Positions 45,054 through 53,885 of a stretch of DNA of 64,000 bases are shown here, one piece after another (the first letter of the stretch is position 1; the number at the start of each line of letters is the position of its first letter). Source of the DNA: Prochlorococcus sp. AG-436-O11 (GTDB lineage: Bacteria; Cyanobacteriota; Cyanobacteriia; PCC-6307; Cyanobiaceae); contig QCPO01000003.1 in the NCBI GenBank assembly GCA_003212535.1, positions 50,259-114,258 on the forward strand, in the 5' to 3' direction. A program made the translations under genes and the position numbers. The notes beneath the pieces were generated by a model, which saw only the letters and a list, made by a program, of their open reading frames with translations, was not told where the DNA came from and searched no databases.

Positions 45054-46247
45054 TTAATCAAATTTATTATCTTTTTGAAAAAAGTGATTGACTATAGATT
45101 TTTTCTGGAATATCCAGGAAGTGGCAGATTGTAAGCTTTTTCCTACATCAGGCAATTTTGAGGCATATATCAATCTTCTCGCTTCAAATGCTAATTTACC
45201 TGACAAAGTAATCCCAAGTGCCGAAATTGAGGCTTTACCAATTCCCAAACTAATCATTTCACCATTATCATGGAATTTGAATGGTAAAAGATCTTTACCC
45301 TGTCTTAAAAGTTCTAAATTTCTAGCAAGATGGTTGCCTTCTTGAATAGCAACTTGAGCAGTTAAAGGTAAATCTTTCATCCCTTTAATTACTGATATAT
45401 CACCAATCGCAAAACAATTCATATTATTTTCTATTTGAAACTTATCATTCACTAAAATTCTTCCGTTCATCTGCGGGCACTGATCATCAAGATAAGAAAG
45501 ATTAGATTTCACGCCAGCAGTCCAGATAACAATATCTTTGTCCAAATTTGTTATGCCAGCATTATTAGAAAAACTAATTTTCTGTTCAGAAACTTCTTTG
45601 ACAATAGAATTTAAAAAAACATTTATTTTTCTTATTTCTAAAGCTTTCTCGGCTTCTTCGCGATTAAAAATCTTATTTTTACTTAAAATCTCATTAGATT
45701 TTTCAACTATATTAATTTCAAACTGATCTTTATAAATATCATTAATTTTGCAAGCTATTTCAACCCCAGAGGGTCCACCTCCAACAATAAATAACTTTAG
45801 CGGAGAAATACTTTTATGAGATTCTTCTAAAATACTTTTTAGCTTGTTGAGATCATTTAGATTATTGAAGAAATAACAGTTTTCATCTACACCTTTAATT
45901 GAGAAACCATTAGGGACAGATCCTGTACAGATTACAAGATATTGATAACTAATTTTTAAATCATCTCTAAATTCGAGAATCTTTTCATTGAATTTAATTT
46001 TTGTTAAGCAATTCCTCAAGAATGTTATACCTACATCAGAAAAAATATTTGAAAATTCCGGAGCAAATTCCCACATTCTTATTTCTTTGCTTAAGACTTC
46101 ATACATTAGAGGTTTAAATATAAATTTTGACTCAGAATCAACTACAAGAATTGGCAAGGAGGGATTAAGGCTCTTTAAATTCAAAGCAACTGTCATACCC
46201 GCAAAACCCGCACCAACTATTACTATTGGTTTTTGTATTGATTTCAT
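45054..46247 (-). CDS. Type II NAD(P)H dehydrogenase (NDH-2)
   Basis: This is a single-chain flavoprotein that passes electrons from NAD(P)H to quinone without pumping. It has the FAD motif IVGAGFAGMTVALNL, the NADH-binding motif LFIVGGGPSGVEIACKI and the second FAD block CFAIGDISVIKGMKDLPLTAQVAIQEG. The C-terminus is amphipathic and may attach to the membrane. It is divergent from cysH and upstream of the ion transport genes. Confidence 0.9.
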   Translation of the reverse strand: MKSIQKPIVIVGAGFAGMTVALNLKSLNPSLPILVVDSESKFIFKPLMYEVLSKEIRMWEFAPEFSNIFSDVGITFLRNCLTKIKFNEKILEFRDDLKISYQYLVICTGSVPNGFSIKGVDENCYFFNNLNDLNKLKSILEESHKSISPLKLFIVGGGPSGVEIACKINDIYKDQFEINIVEKSNEILSKNKIFNREEAEKALEIRKINVFLNSIVKEVSEQKISFSNNAGITNLDKDIVIWTAGVKSNLSYLDDQCPQMNGRILVNDKFQIENNMNCFAIGDISVIKGMKDLPLTAQVAIQEGNHLARNLELLRQGKDLLPFKFHDNGEMISLGIGKASISALGITLSGKLAFEARRLIYASKLPDVGKSLQSATSWIFQKKSIVNHFFQKDNKFD

Positions 46248-46342
46248 TGGTGAAATATTGTTATACCTAAATGTATTATTAAACTAAACGAATAATATAC
46301 AAATTGAGCGAAATAACATTAATCCTATAACCCCCTAGCAGA

Positions 46343-47065
46343 ATGATTAAAAAAAAACACAAAGAGGTTGATCCTGATTTAAGAGAACATAATCAAAAGC
46401 TTCAAGATATGACTTCCCAAGAAATGCTTTTATGGGGTTATGAGCAGTTTGATAATGAATTTGCAATTACAACAAGCTTTGGAATACAGTCATCTGTACT
46501 TTTGAAAATGGTAAGTGAATCATGCCTACAAAAAAAAATCAAAATTTTCTGGATAGATACTGGTTACCTACCTGCAGAAACATATCAGTACGCCGAAAAG
46601 CTCATTAATGATTTATCTCTACAAATAGAGGTATTACAAAGTGAACTATCTCCAGCACGAATGGAATCCTTATACGGAAAACTATGGGAAACAAATAAAG
46701 CAAGTGACCTAGATATGTACCATAAAATAAGAAAAATCAAACCTTTAGAAAATAATCTAGAAAAACATAATATTCAATGCTGGGCTAGTGGTGTCAGATC
46801 AAGCCAAACTCAAAATAGAAACAAAATGAAATTCCTAGATGTAATACGTGAAAGACTGTCCTTAAGGCCTTTATTAAATTGGACAAATAAAGATATTTTT
46901 TATTACATGAAGGAAAACAACTTACCCGATCACCCCCTTTTTGCAAAAGGTTATTCAACAGTGGGAGATTGGCATTCTAGCTCACCTGATGGTATGGGCA
47001 AGCAAGGGAGAGATACAAGATTTAGAGGAGTAAAACAAGAATGTGGATTACATACTAATAATTAA
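46343..47065 (+). CDS. cysH: Phosphoadenosine phosphosulfate reductase
   Basis: It reduces PAPS to sulfite using thioredoxin. The PP-loop-like region is TTSFGIQSSVLLKM, the substrate region is FWIDTGYLPAETYQYA, and the catalytic C-terminal Cys is C234 in ECGLH. The CC...CXXC pattern of 4Fe-4S adenylylsulfate reductases is absent, so this is the PAPS type. At 240 residues the length fits. With cysK it covers sulfate assimilation. Confidence 0.94.
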   Translation: MIKKKHKEVDPDLREHNQKLQDMTSQEMLLWGYEQFDNEFAITTSFGIQSSVLLKMVSESCLQKKIKIFWIDTGYLPAETYQYAEKLINDLSLQIEVLQSELSPARMESLYGKLWETNKASDLDMYHKIRKIKPLENNLEKHNIQCWASGVRSSQTQNRNKMKFLDVIRERLSLRPLLNWTNKDIFYYMKENNLPDHPLFAKGYSTVGDWHSSSPDGMGKQGRDTRFRGVKQECGLHTNN

Positions 47066-47080
47066 ATTGATTGTAAGAAA

Positions 47081-47767
47081 ATGGTCGCAGATATAAATTT
47101 TTTATTAGTCGGTAACAGTAGGCTTCATTGGGCAAACTATTTTCAGAATCAATATAAATTTTTTCACACACCAAAAGATTATAAAGTTCCAAAAAATATC
47201 AATTTAAATAGTCTAATTTGGGCTGCAGTAGGTCAATCTCCCATTTTTTTATTGGAAAAAGAAAATGAAATTAAAACTAATGATATTAAATTATCAAATC
47301 TACCTGATTATTTTGGCATTGATAGAGCTCTTGCCTGTTTGGCAGCCTTAAATATTATCGATAACCCTCTTAAGAAGGATTTGCTAATCGTGGATTGTGG
47401 AACAATTTTATCTCTAACAAAGCTAACCGCAAATGGATCTATTATCGGGGGACAACTTGCTCCAGGATTCCTCACACAATTAAAATCAATGGAGCACTTT
47501 ACAAAAAATCTAAAAGTTCCTCAAAAGTATGCAATGCCTGCTGAAGATTTTTTAATTAATACAGAGGATGCAATTTTAAAAGGAGTACTTAACTCGATAA
47601 CTGGGATGATTGATTTTTCATTTAATCCAGGGAAAGATATATTAATAACCTGCGGCGGAGACTCTGAATTAATTACAAGCATCTTAATAACTAAGAATAT
47701 AAAAATTATTAATTTACCAAATTTAGTTATGGAAGGTATGATAATCCACTTTCAATCTTCAAAATAA
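47081..47767 (+). CDS. coaX: Type III pantothenate kinase
   Basis: CoaX starts coenzyme A synthesis. It has VGNSRLHWANYF at the start, GIDRALACLAA (nucleotide/pantothenate region), IVDCGTILSLT and IIGGQLAPGFLTQLKSM, all CoaX features. At 228 residues it is slightly shorter than many. It follows cysH by 15 bp and is convergent with bcp. Confidence 0.9.
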   Translation: MVADINFLLVGNSRLHWANYFQNQYKFFHTPKDYKVPKNINLNSLIWAAVGQSPIFLLEKENEIKTNDIKLSNLPDYFGIDRALACLAALNIIDNPLKKDLLIVDCGTILSLTKLTANGSIIGGQLAPGFLTQLKSMEHFTKNLKVPQKYAMPAEDFLINTEDAILKGVLNSITGMIDFSFNPGKDILITCGGDSELITSILITKNIKIINLPNLVMEGMIIHFQSSK

Positions 47768-47768
47768 A

Positions 47769-48236
47769 CTAATGTAATCCTAAATCTGTAATTATATGAT
47801 CAGCCATGATCGCCGCTTTTACCTTTAAATAAATTTTCTCAATATTACCGTCAGCATTAATCAAAAAAGTATTCCTCATCATACCCATATATTCCTTTCC
47901 CATAAATTTCTTAAGACCATAGCTATCGTAATCAGAAGAGACTTTATAAGGTTCAGGATCGGTTAATAGAATAAAAGGTAAATTAAATTTTTCTATAAAC
48001 TTCTTATGAGAAGCAGAATTGTCTTTACTGATTCCAATAACAACAATATTATTTTTCTTAAGCAAATCCCAGTTTTCTTTAAAGTTGCATGCCTCTTTAG
48101 TACATCCAGGTGTGTTATCTTTTGGATAAAAATATAGTATTATTCTTTTACCTTTAAAATCGTTTAAAGATACTTCTTTCTCAAAAGAATCTTTTAAATT
48201 AAATTCTGGTGCTTTATCACCAACCATAAGAGCCAT
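47769..48236 (-). CDS. bcp: Bcp-type peroxiredoxin (PrxQ)
   Basis: It reduces peroxides using a peroxidatic Cys in YPKDNTPGCTKEACNFKE, with a second Cys five residues later as in PrxQ. It has the thioredoxin-like fold and the MRNTFLINADGNIEKIYL block. I start at the ATG of ALMVGDKAPEF; the track's TTG adds 12 odd residues. Its start shares a base with the divergent phosphopantetheinyl transferase gene. Confidence 0.94.
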   Translation of the reverse strand: MALMVGDKAPEFNLKDSFEKEVSLNDFKGKRIILYFYPKDNTPGCTKEACNFKENWDLLKKNNIVVIGISKDNSASHKKFIEKFNLPFILLTDPEPYKVSSDYDSYGLKKFMGKEYMGMMRNTFLINADGNIEKIYLKVKAAIMADHIITDLGLH

Positions 48237-48892
48237 TGAAATTATTAAATAAGTATGAATATAAAATACCAAAAATATGGTTTTATGAGATTAAAGGTGT
48301 ACAAGATGTCGCAACAGTAAACGAACTTGAGACTGCAAAAACACTTTCAGCCTTCAGGGCAAGGATTTTTTTGGAAACTAGAGCTTACATAAGAAAATCA
48401 TTAGGGACACTATTTAATTTAGATCCCTTAGACATTCCGATAAATGCCAATCCAGGGGAGCCTCCTGAATTACCTCATGAAATGGGGAACATCAGTTTGA
48501 GTCACTGTAATGATGCAATTGTTATAGTTTGGCATGACGAAAAAATAGGCATAGATATTGAAAGAACCGATAGAAATTTTAACTATAAGAAATTAGCAGA
48601 AAAATATTTTTTCAATGCAAATAACTTTAAAAATAGATATCCATTAACCAAAACTATGATATTAAATCAATGGTGTGCTATTGAAGCAGCAATAAAGTGT
48701 GATCATGGCAAGTTAGCTAAAGATATAAAGCATTGGCTATATTTTCCAAACAATAAAGAGTTAATCCATACAAAGAAAAACTTACATTTAAAGTTTTCAC
48801 AAATAAATTTTCATCAATGGACGATAGCTTTAGCCTATAAAGAAAAGAATACATTAAATCCTGAAATTATTTGTAGTGCAAAAAAATTTTAA
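48236..48892 (+). CDS. 4'-phosphopantetheinyl transferase (Sfp/HetI-like)
   Basis: It attaches the coenzyme A arm to carrier proteins, in this genome presumably ACP. It has the motifs NISLSHCNDAIVIVWHDEKIGIDIERTDR (G-x-D Mg site) and NQWCAIEAAIKC (the W/KEA region, here IEAAIK). The best start I can find is TTG in front of KLLNKYEY; no in-frame ATG precedes the conserved PKIWFYEIKG. The first base coincides with that of the bcp start on the other strand. The end overlaps rarA by 4 bp. Confidence 0.85.
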   Translation: MKLLNKYEYKIPKIWFYEIKGVQDVATVNELETAKTLSAFRARIFLETRAYIRKSLGTLFNLDPLDIPINANPGEPPELPHEMGNISLSHCNDAIVIVWHDEKIGIDIERTDRNFNYKKLAEKYFFNANNFKNRYPLTKTMILNQWCAIEAAIKCDHGKLAKDIKHWLYFPNNKELIHTKKNLHLKFSQINFHQWTIALAYKEKNTLNPEIICSAKKF

Positions 48893-50178
48893 CTTTTTTT
48901 TCTTTTACGTAATTCTTCAAATTTGCTTTTCTCCCATCCGTAGTCACTTGGTTCCCAAATTTCTAAACCTTTTATTAAGCCTGGAAGATATTCTTGTTCT
49001 ACCCAATTATCTTTATAGTTATGGGGATTCTTATAATTATTAGAATTATTTTTTAGATGACTTGGAACTGTATAAACATTTATAGACTTAATTTTTTCTA
49101 TTGCTTTAAAAACAGATTTAGTACTATTACTCTTTGGAGCAATAGAGAGATATAAAGAAGCTTGTGACAGAAAAAATAAACCTTCAGGAAAACCAACTCT
49201 ATCAAAAGCATCACAGCAAGATTGGACAACCACAATAGCATTAGGATCTGCAAGTCCAATATCTTCACTGGCTGAAATTAAAAGTCTTCTAAAAATAAAA
49301 TTGGGATCTTCACCAGCCTCTACCATATTTGCAAGCCAATATAAAGTTGCATCGGGATCTGACCCTCTAATAGATTTTATAAATGCACTTATGACATCAT
49401 AATGATTCTGTCCTTTTTTATCGTAAACAATATTTTTCTTTTGAATTGAATCTTCAGCGATAGAGAGATTAATAATAATTTCTTTAGCTTCATTCTCATT
49501 AGTTATTCCTATGCCCAGTTCTAAAGCGTTAATTAAGGTTCTAGCATCACCACCAGAGAATTTTACTAAATGCTTAATTGCATCTTCTGTTATGCGAATC
49601 TTTTTAGAATCTCTAAGATTTGCATAATGACTTATTACTTTTTTTATTATTTTCTTCAAATCATTCTCTTCAAGAGGAAGTAAAGTAAAAACACGAGATC
49701 TACTAATTAGAGCCTTATTAACTGCAAAAAAAGGATTTTCAGTCGTAGCACCTATAAAAGTTATAGTCCCATTCTCTATTGAAGGTAATAAAGCATCTTG
49801 CTGAACTGCAGTAAATCTATGTACCTCATCAATAAACAAAATTGTTTTCCTATTTGTGCTTATTAATCTTTCCTTTGCATTTGTAATTTCATTTCTTAAT
49901 TCTTTAATACTAGACAACACTGCGTTTAATTTTATTAGTTTAGAGCGCGTATAAGAAGAAATAATTTCAATTAATGTAGTTTTACCAACACCTGGAGGTC
50001 CAGAGAAAATGAAATTACCCACCTTGTCATATAAGATGGCATTTCTCAATAACGAATTATCTTTTAATATTGATTCTTGACCAAAAAAGTCATCTAAGTT
50101 CTTTGGTCTTAATTTATCTGCTAAAGGAGCATTACTCTCTATTTGATAATTATTGGTAAAAAGATTTTCTGACTGCAT
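48889..50178 (-). CDS. rarA: Replication-associated recombination ATPase RarA/MgsA
   Basis: This is an AAA+ ATPase related to clamp loaders that acts at stalled replication forks. It has PLADKLRPKNLDDFFGQ, Walker A SGPPGVGKTTLIEI, Walker B ILFIDEVHRF, sensor 1 FIGATTENPFF, and the tetramerisation region with DAFDRVGFPEG. At 429 residues it is full length and unfused. The pgm gene lies 36 bp upstream on the same strand. Confidence 0.93.
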   Translation of the reverse strand: MQSENLFTNNYQIESNAPLADKLRPKNLDDFFGQESILKDNSLLRNAILYDKVGNFIFSGPPGVGKTTLIEIISSYTRSKLIKLNAVLSSIKELRNEITNAKERLISTNRKTILFIDEVHRFTAVQQDALLPSIENGTITFIGATTENPFFAVNKALISRSRVFTLLPLEENDLKKIIKKVISHYANLRDSKKIRITEDAIKHLVKFSGGDARTLINALELGIGITNENEAKEIIINLSIAEDSIQKKNIVYDKKGQNHYDVISAFIKSIRGSDPDATLYWLANMVEAGEDPNFIFRRLLISASEDIGLADPNAIVVVQSCCDAFDRVGFPEGLFFLSQASLYLSIAPKSNSTKSVFKAIEKIKSINVYTVPSHLKNNSNNYKNPHNYKDNWVEQEYLPGLIKGLEIWEPSDYGWEKSKFEELRKRKKS

Positions 50179-50214
50179 ATAATTTAAATCAATAAAAAAT
50201 CATTGCTATCTATC

Positions 50215-51852
50215 TTAAGTAATTACGGTAGGAGTATCCATTCTAGTAAGTTTAGAAATATTTAATAATTCATTTAGATGATCTATGAGAGGCTTTAAGG
50301 CTATTTGCGGATTTAATGATAGATTTTGTTTAGGATTTATAAATTTCTCAAAATAGAGTCTTAATGTTGCACCCTTGGTTCCAGTGCCCGAAAGGCGGAC
50401 AATTACTCTTGAGTTATCTTCAAGAATAACTCTTAAACCTTGATTTTCGCTAATAGAATTATCTATAGGATCTAAATATGAAAAATTATCTGCATCTTTA
50501 ACTGAATTACCAGCAAAATTAGTTCCTTTCAGAGTTGGCAGTATAGAAGATAAATTATCAAATATTTGATTGGCAATGTTCGATGGAATTGCCTCATAAT
50601 CATGCCTCGAATAATAATTTCTACCAAATTGTCTCCAATGATTCTGAATTAAATCACTGACTGAACAATTTTTTTCAGCTAAAATTTGTAACCAATATAA
50701 AACTGCCCATAATCCATCTTTCTCCCTGACATGATTACTTCCTGTACCGAAACTTTCCTCTCCACATATAGTAATTAAATTAGAATCTAGAAGATTTCCA
50801 AAAAATTTCCACCCAGTTGGAGTTTCAAAACAAGGAATATTTAGTGCGCTCGCAACAATATCAACTGCGGAACTTGTAGGCATGGATCTTGCAACACCTG
50901 AGATACCTTCTTTATAACCAGGAACACATTTTGTATTAGCAGTAATAACCGCAAGACTATCACTAGGATTCACAAAACATCCACTTCCCAGAATCATGTT
51001 TCTATCGCCATCTCCATCACAGGCTGCGCCAAAACTATAAGACTTTTTATTTAACAATAAATCAGCCAAATGAGCTGCATAAGTAAGATTTGGATCAGGA
51101 TGCAACCCACCAAAATCTTTCAATGGATTACCATTCATAACACAATCTTTGGCGAGACCCATTTTTTCAATAAAAATATTTTTTGCATATGGACCAGTAA
51201 CAGCATTCATTGCATCAAAAATTAAGGAGAAGTCTTTTTTCAGAAAATCACTTATTTGATCAAAATCGAATATTTTTTCCATTAAAGCCGCATAATCTTT
51301 TAATCCATCAATAATTTCTAAAGTAGTTTCTCCATAATGAAATGATCCATATTTACTAAAATCAGGTAATTTTATTTTGCTTATTTTGTAACTAGTCAGC
51401 GATTGTGAAGATTTGAATATCTGATTAGTAATTATTTCAGGAGCCGGGCCACCATTGGCAATATTTAATTTAACTCCAAAGTCACCATCAATACCTCCAG
51501 GATTATGACTTGCGGAAAGAATAATACCTCCAACAGCATTTTCTTTTCTAATTAAATTAGATGTCGCGGGTGTAGATAATAAACCATCTTTTGGAACGAT
51601 AACTTTTCCAACCTTATGAGCTACGCAGATTTGAACAATTTTTTCTATTGCTTCGATATTTCCATATCTGCCATCGCCTCCAACTACCAAAGTAGATCCT
51701 TGTAAATTTCCAAGTGATAGTAATATTGACTCTATAAATATTTCCAAATAATGTTCTTCCTGGAACTTTAATGTACTTTTTCTTAAACCAGAAGTCCCTG
51801 GCTTTTGATCTAAAAATGGAGAATTTATATGAATAACATTAACTTCGGTCAT
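50215..51852 (-). CDS. pgm: Phosphoglucomutase
   Basis: It interconverts glucose-1- and glucose-6-phosphate, linking to glycogen and sugar nucleotides. The phosphoserine loop is SASHNPGGIDGDFG, the metal loop is CDGDGDRN, the sugar loop is CGEESFGTGSNH and the phosphate site is RLSGTGTKGATLR, all typical of the long eukaryote-like PGM class. I start at the ATG of TEVNVIHIN; the track's 25 extra residues are unlikely. Confidence 0.95.
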   Translation of the reverse strand: MTEVNVIHINSPFLDQKPGTSGLRKSTLKFQEEHYLEIFIESILLSLGNLQGSTLVVGGDGRYGNIEAIEKIVQICVAHKVGKVIVPKDGLLSTPATSNLIRKENAVGGIILSASHNPGGIDGDFGVKLNIANGGPAPEIITNQIFKSSQSLTSYKISKIKLPDFSKYGSFHYGETTLEIIDGLKDYAALMEKIFDFDQISDFLKKDFSLIFDAMNAVTGPYAKNIFIEKMGLAKDCVMNGNPLKDFGGLHPDPNLTYAAHLADLLLNKKSYSFGAACDGDGDRNMILGSGCFVNPSDSLAVITANTKCVPGYKEGISGVARSMPTSSAVDIVASALNIPCFETPTGWKFFGNLLDSNLITICGEESFGTGSNHVREKDGLWAVLYWLQILAEKNCSVSDLIQNHWRQFGRNYYSRHDYEAIPSNIANQIFDNLSSILPTLKGTNFAGNSVKDADNFSYLDPIDNSISENQGLRVILEDNSRVIVRLSGTGTKGATLRLYFEKFINPKQNLSLNPQIALKPLIDHLNELLNISKLTRMDTPTVIT

Positions 51853-51884
51853 AATTTTAAGAAACTTAAAAAAATCTAACGAAA

Positions 51885-52055
51885 TTAATGAGGCATTTCG
51901 GATGTTCTTAACATAGCGATAAACCAAAGAGAAGAAATGAGTAATGCACTTAAAATTCCGTAATTAAGGCCTAACTTTGAAATTGTGAGAGGAACTACCA
52001 AAGGGAAAGTTAGAGCTCCGAATAAAGGGGTAAAAGAAACGATTTTTTTTAGCAT
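51885..52055 (-). CDS. Small membrane protein, 56 aa
   Basis: Not in the ORF track. It encodes two hydrophobic segments (FGALTFPLVVPLTIS and YGILSALLISSLWFIAML) with a polar turn and end RTSEMPH. No family is recognised with certainty. It lies between pgm and the DUF4912 gene, both same strand (12 bp after the DUF4912 gene), so an operon is likely. Confidence 0.7.
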   Translation of the reverse strand: MLKKIVSFTPLFGALTFPLVVPLTISKLGLNYGILSALLISSLWFIAMLRTSEMPH

Positions 52056-52067
52056 TAATTTATTTTA

Positions 52068-53153
52068 TTAAAACCATTCTTTCTGAACCTTATCTTTCTG
52101 ATTAGTATCATCCAATGGAGTGATTCTATCAAATTTAATAGAAATACTTTTTTCTTGCTGACCAGATGAATCAATAGCCTTAATTTCATATTTTTGAGTC
52201 CCATCTCTAAAAGGAACTTGAATTCTAAAAGTTCCGTCCGCAGCAAGTGGAACTTCTTCACCACCAATTGTTAATTTTGCTGATGGTTCAGTGGCACCAT
52301 ATACGATTAATTCAGCATCTGCAACAAGCCAAAAAGATTTATTTTTTACTATTCCTAGGCCAGAATCGTTTAAGCCTGAAGACCATTTACCTGAACCAGA
52401 ATCTGTAAGATTCTGATTCAAATCTGTTGATTTCATATTTTCCATAAATTCCTCAGATCCAACTTTTCGCCTTAAAGAAATGTTTGTTGCTGCTTGATAT
52501 AACCTTTCATGCATACCATTAACTTCCTGCTCCTGTGAATTTGAAATATCCGGTATAGTTTCAGCAGTAGAATCTAAATTAAAAGGTACGAACTTATCTA
52601 ATATTTGCTCAGAAGGATTCGATCCAGGCACATGACTTATTGAAGAAAAGGCTAATGACATCCAGTTAAAACCATATTTATATCCTAACTCAACTTTGTA
52701 GTCCCTATCTGAAAGAGGAATTGGTAAATACCACTCAGTACTATAACTATCAACTGTAATCTCTCTTAAAGTACCTTGATTTAAGTTACTCCCATCAGAA
52801 CCAGAAGCATCATATAAACGTAAACATAATTTACTTGCACCTAGAGATTGTGCTTTTTCTCTATCAATTTCAGATATTTGCCAAAAAACATAAGCCCAGT
52901 CTGGATCTCGAGGGAGAAAAACCACTTTCGTTAAAACTTCTTCAGGACTATATGAAGACTTAGATTCACTAGAGCTTAAAGAAGTAGGTTTACTAACTAC
53001 TTTTTTCTTTACTGCAGAACCTTTGTTTTGATATTTGAGTATTAAATCAACTAAAACTGCCTTGGTTTTACGGCTATATAAAGGAACTGATAATTTACTT
53101 GCTTCTTGACGTAATTGTCTGAGGGTAAGTGAGAGCAATTGATCTTTCTTCAT
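52068..53153 (-). CDS. DUF4912 protein with Rho-N/SAP-like N-terminus
   Basis: It starts (by my choice) at KKDQLLSLTLRQLRQEASKLSVPLYSRKTKAVL, a SAP/Rho-N-like helical domain that may bind nucleic acid. Then comes a DUF4912 domain (FLPRDPDWAYVFWQISE with RLYDAS) and a second one-domain-like C-terminal region (AELIVYGATEPSAKLTIGGE). Function is unknown; the family is mostly cyanobacterial. An upstream in-frame ATG (at 53249) would add 32 residues of different composition; that region is listed separately. The ORF track uses that longer form. Confidence 0.82.
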   Translation of the reverse strand: MKKDQLLSLTLRQLRQEASKLSVPLYSRKTKAVLVDLILKYQNKGSAVKKKVVSKPTSLSSSESKSSYSPEEVLTKVVFLPRDPDWAYVFWQISEIDREKAQSLGASKLCLRLYDASGSDGSNLNQGTLREITVDSYSTEWYLPIPLSDRDYKVELGYKYGFNWMSLAFSSISHVPGSNPSEQILDKFVPFNLDSTAETIPDISNSQEQEVNGMHERLYQAATNISLRRKVGSEEFMENMKSTDLNQNLTDSGSGKWSSGLNDSGLGIVKNKSFWLVADAELIVYGATEPSAKLTIGGEEVPLAADGTFRIQVPFRDGTQKYEIKAIDSSGQQEKSISIKFDRITPLDDTNQKDKVQKEWF

Positions 53154-53302
53154 GATCCCATCAGCCACTTTAAAATCTCCGTTTTTGTTTGGGATCAGTA
53201 TGTTCGCTTTTTTATGGATTTGCGTGTCTTTCAGGCCTGTCGTCAGCATCCTCTGACTACTTAAAATATAATAAGTTTAAGATTTTCCCCGAGAGTAACG
53301 GG
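53153..53302 (-). promoter_or_regulatory. Possible structured leader of the DUF4912 gene
   Basis: Reading the minus strand: a CCCG-UUACUCU-CGGG hairpin (53288-53302), then a CTTAAA/TTTAAG inverted repeat, then AGAGG directly touching an ATG (53249), then about 96 bp of roughly 43% G+C by my count, including CAGGCCTG and an 8-bp perfect stem TGATCCCA/TGGGATCA (53190-53197 with 53153-53160). The 3' arm of that stem ends at the A of the second ATG (53153). This could be a regulatory leader masking a start, or coding DNA for an N-terminal extension. Confidence 0.35.
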
Positions 53303-53421
53303 TATCATTAGATTTTTCCAAATTCTGCGAATAAGACGAATGCAAATTAATTTACTTTTCTTTTAAATTTTATTACCTGTATTTGTCATGGACTCAACAA
53401 AAATATATTTTTTCTTCGGGA

Positions 53422-53793
53422 TCAATCAAGATGGTTTTCTGTACTTTCTTCCACTAAAAGAACTAAATCCTCAATATCTATATCTTTGATATCTTTTCCT
53501 ATCTTTTGAGAGAAAAGATTCAACTTTTTTGCAGTTAATGCTAATTGTTCATAAAGAAGATCACTAAATTCTTGATCATTAAATCTTTGGGATGCCCTAT
53601 TACACCATTGCTTTATAATATGTTCCTGATCTGAGACACAACTATTATCTGTATATATAGATTTCAAAATTGCAAGGCAATGCAGAAGTATCCTGATGTG
53701 ATGTTTCTGTATTATTGATAAATTCAGTTTTTCAATGATTTGAATCGTTTGAAGATTTAGAGAATTAGATAATGGATCAATTTGGGAAGGCAT
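53422..53793 (-). CDS. Hypothetical protein next to the suf operon, 123 aa
   Basis: The protein is helical, with IQIIEKLNLSIIQKHHIRILLHCLAILKSI and an acidic C-terminus (DIDIEDLVLLVEES). No DNA-binding helix-turn-helix or Fe-S Cys cluster is clear; there are only three cysteines (HCLAI, NSCVS, QWCNR). It is divergent from sufB across about 90 bp, the place where SufR sits in other cyanobacteria, but it does not look like SufR. Function is unknown. Confidence 0.7.
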   Translation of the reverse strand: MPSQIDPLSNSLNLQTIQIIEKLNLSIIQKHHIRILLHCLAILKSIYTDNSCVSDQEHIIKQWCNRASQRFNDQEFSDLLYEQLALTAKKLNLFSQKIGKDIKDIDIEDLVLLVEESTENHLD

Positions 53794-53885
53794 TAATTTT
53801 TACTTTTAATAAAAAAAACTCTATATTTAGGAAGATCTATGGTTAGAGTATAGAAACCTAATTTTAATAGGTTAATTTTTGGAAA

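Noticed and set aside
44589-45134. 181-aa plus-strand ORF opposite the SLC13-type gene
   Set aside because: The sense strand encodes a clear transporter; this frame has no family features and spans two minus-strand genes.
53288-53302. Assignment of the CCCG-UUACUCU-CGGG hairpin to the Yfr2 small-RNA family
   Set aside because: I could not recall the family consensus reliably and other expected elements (such as GGAAACA) are absent; I list it only as an unnamed hairpin.
53422-53793. The gene divergent from sufB as SufR
   Set aside because: It lacks a helix-turn-helix and the C-terminal Cys cluster expected of SufR.
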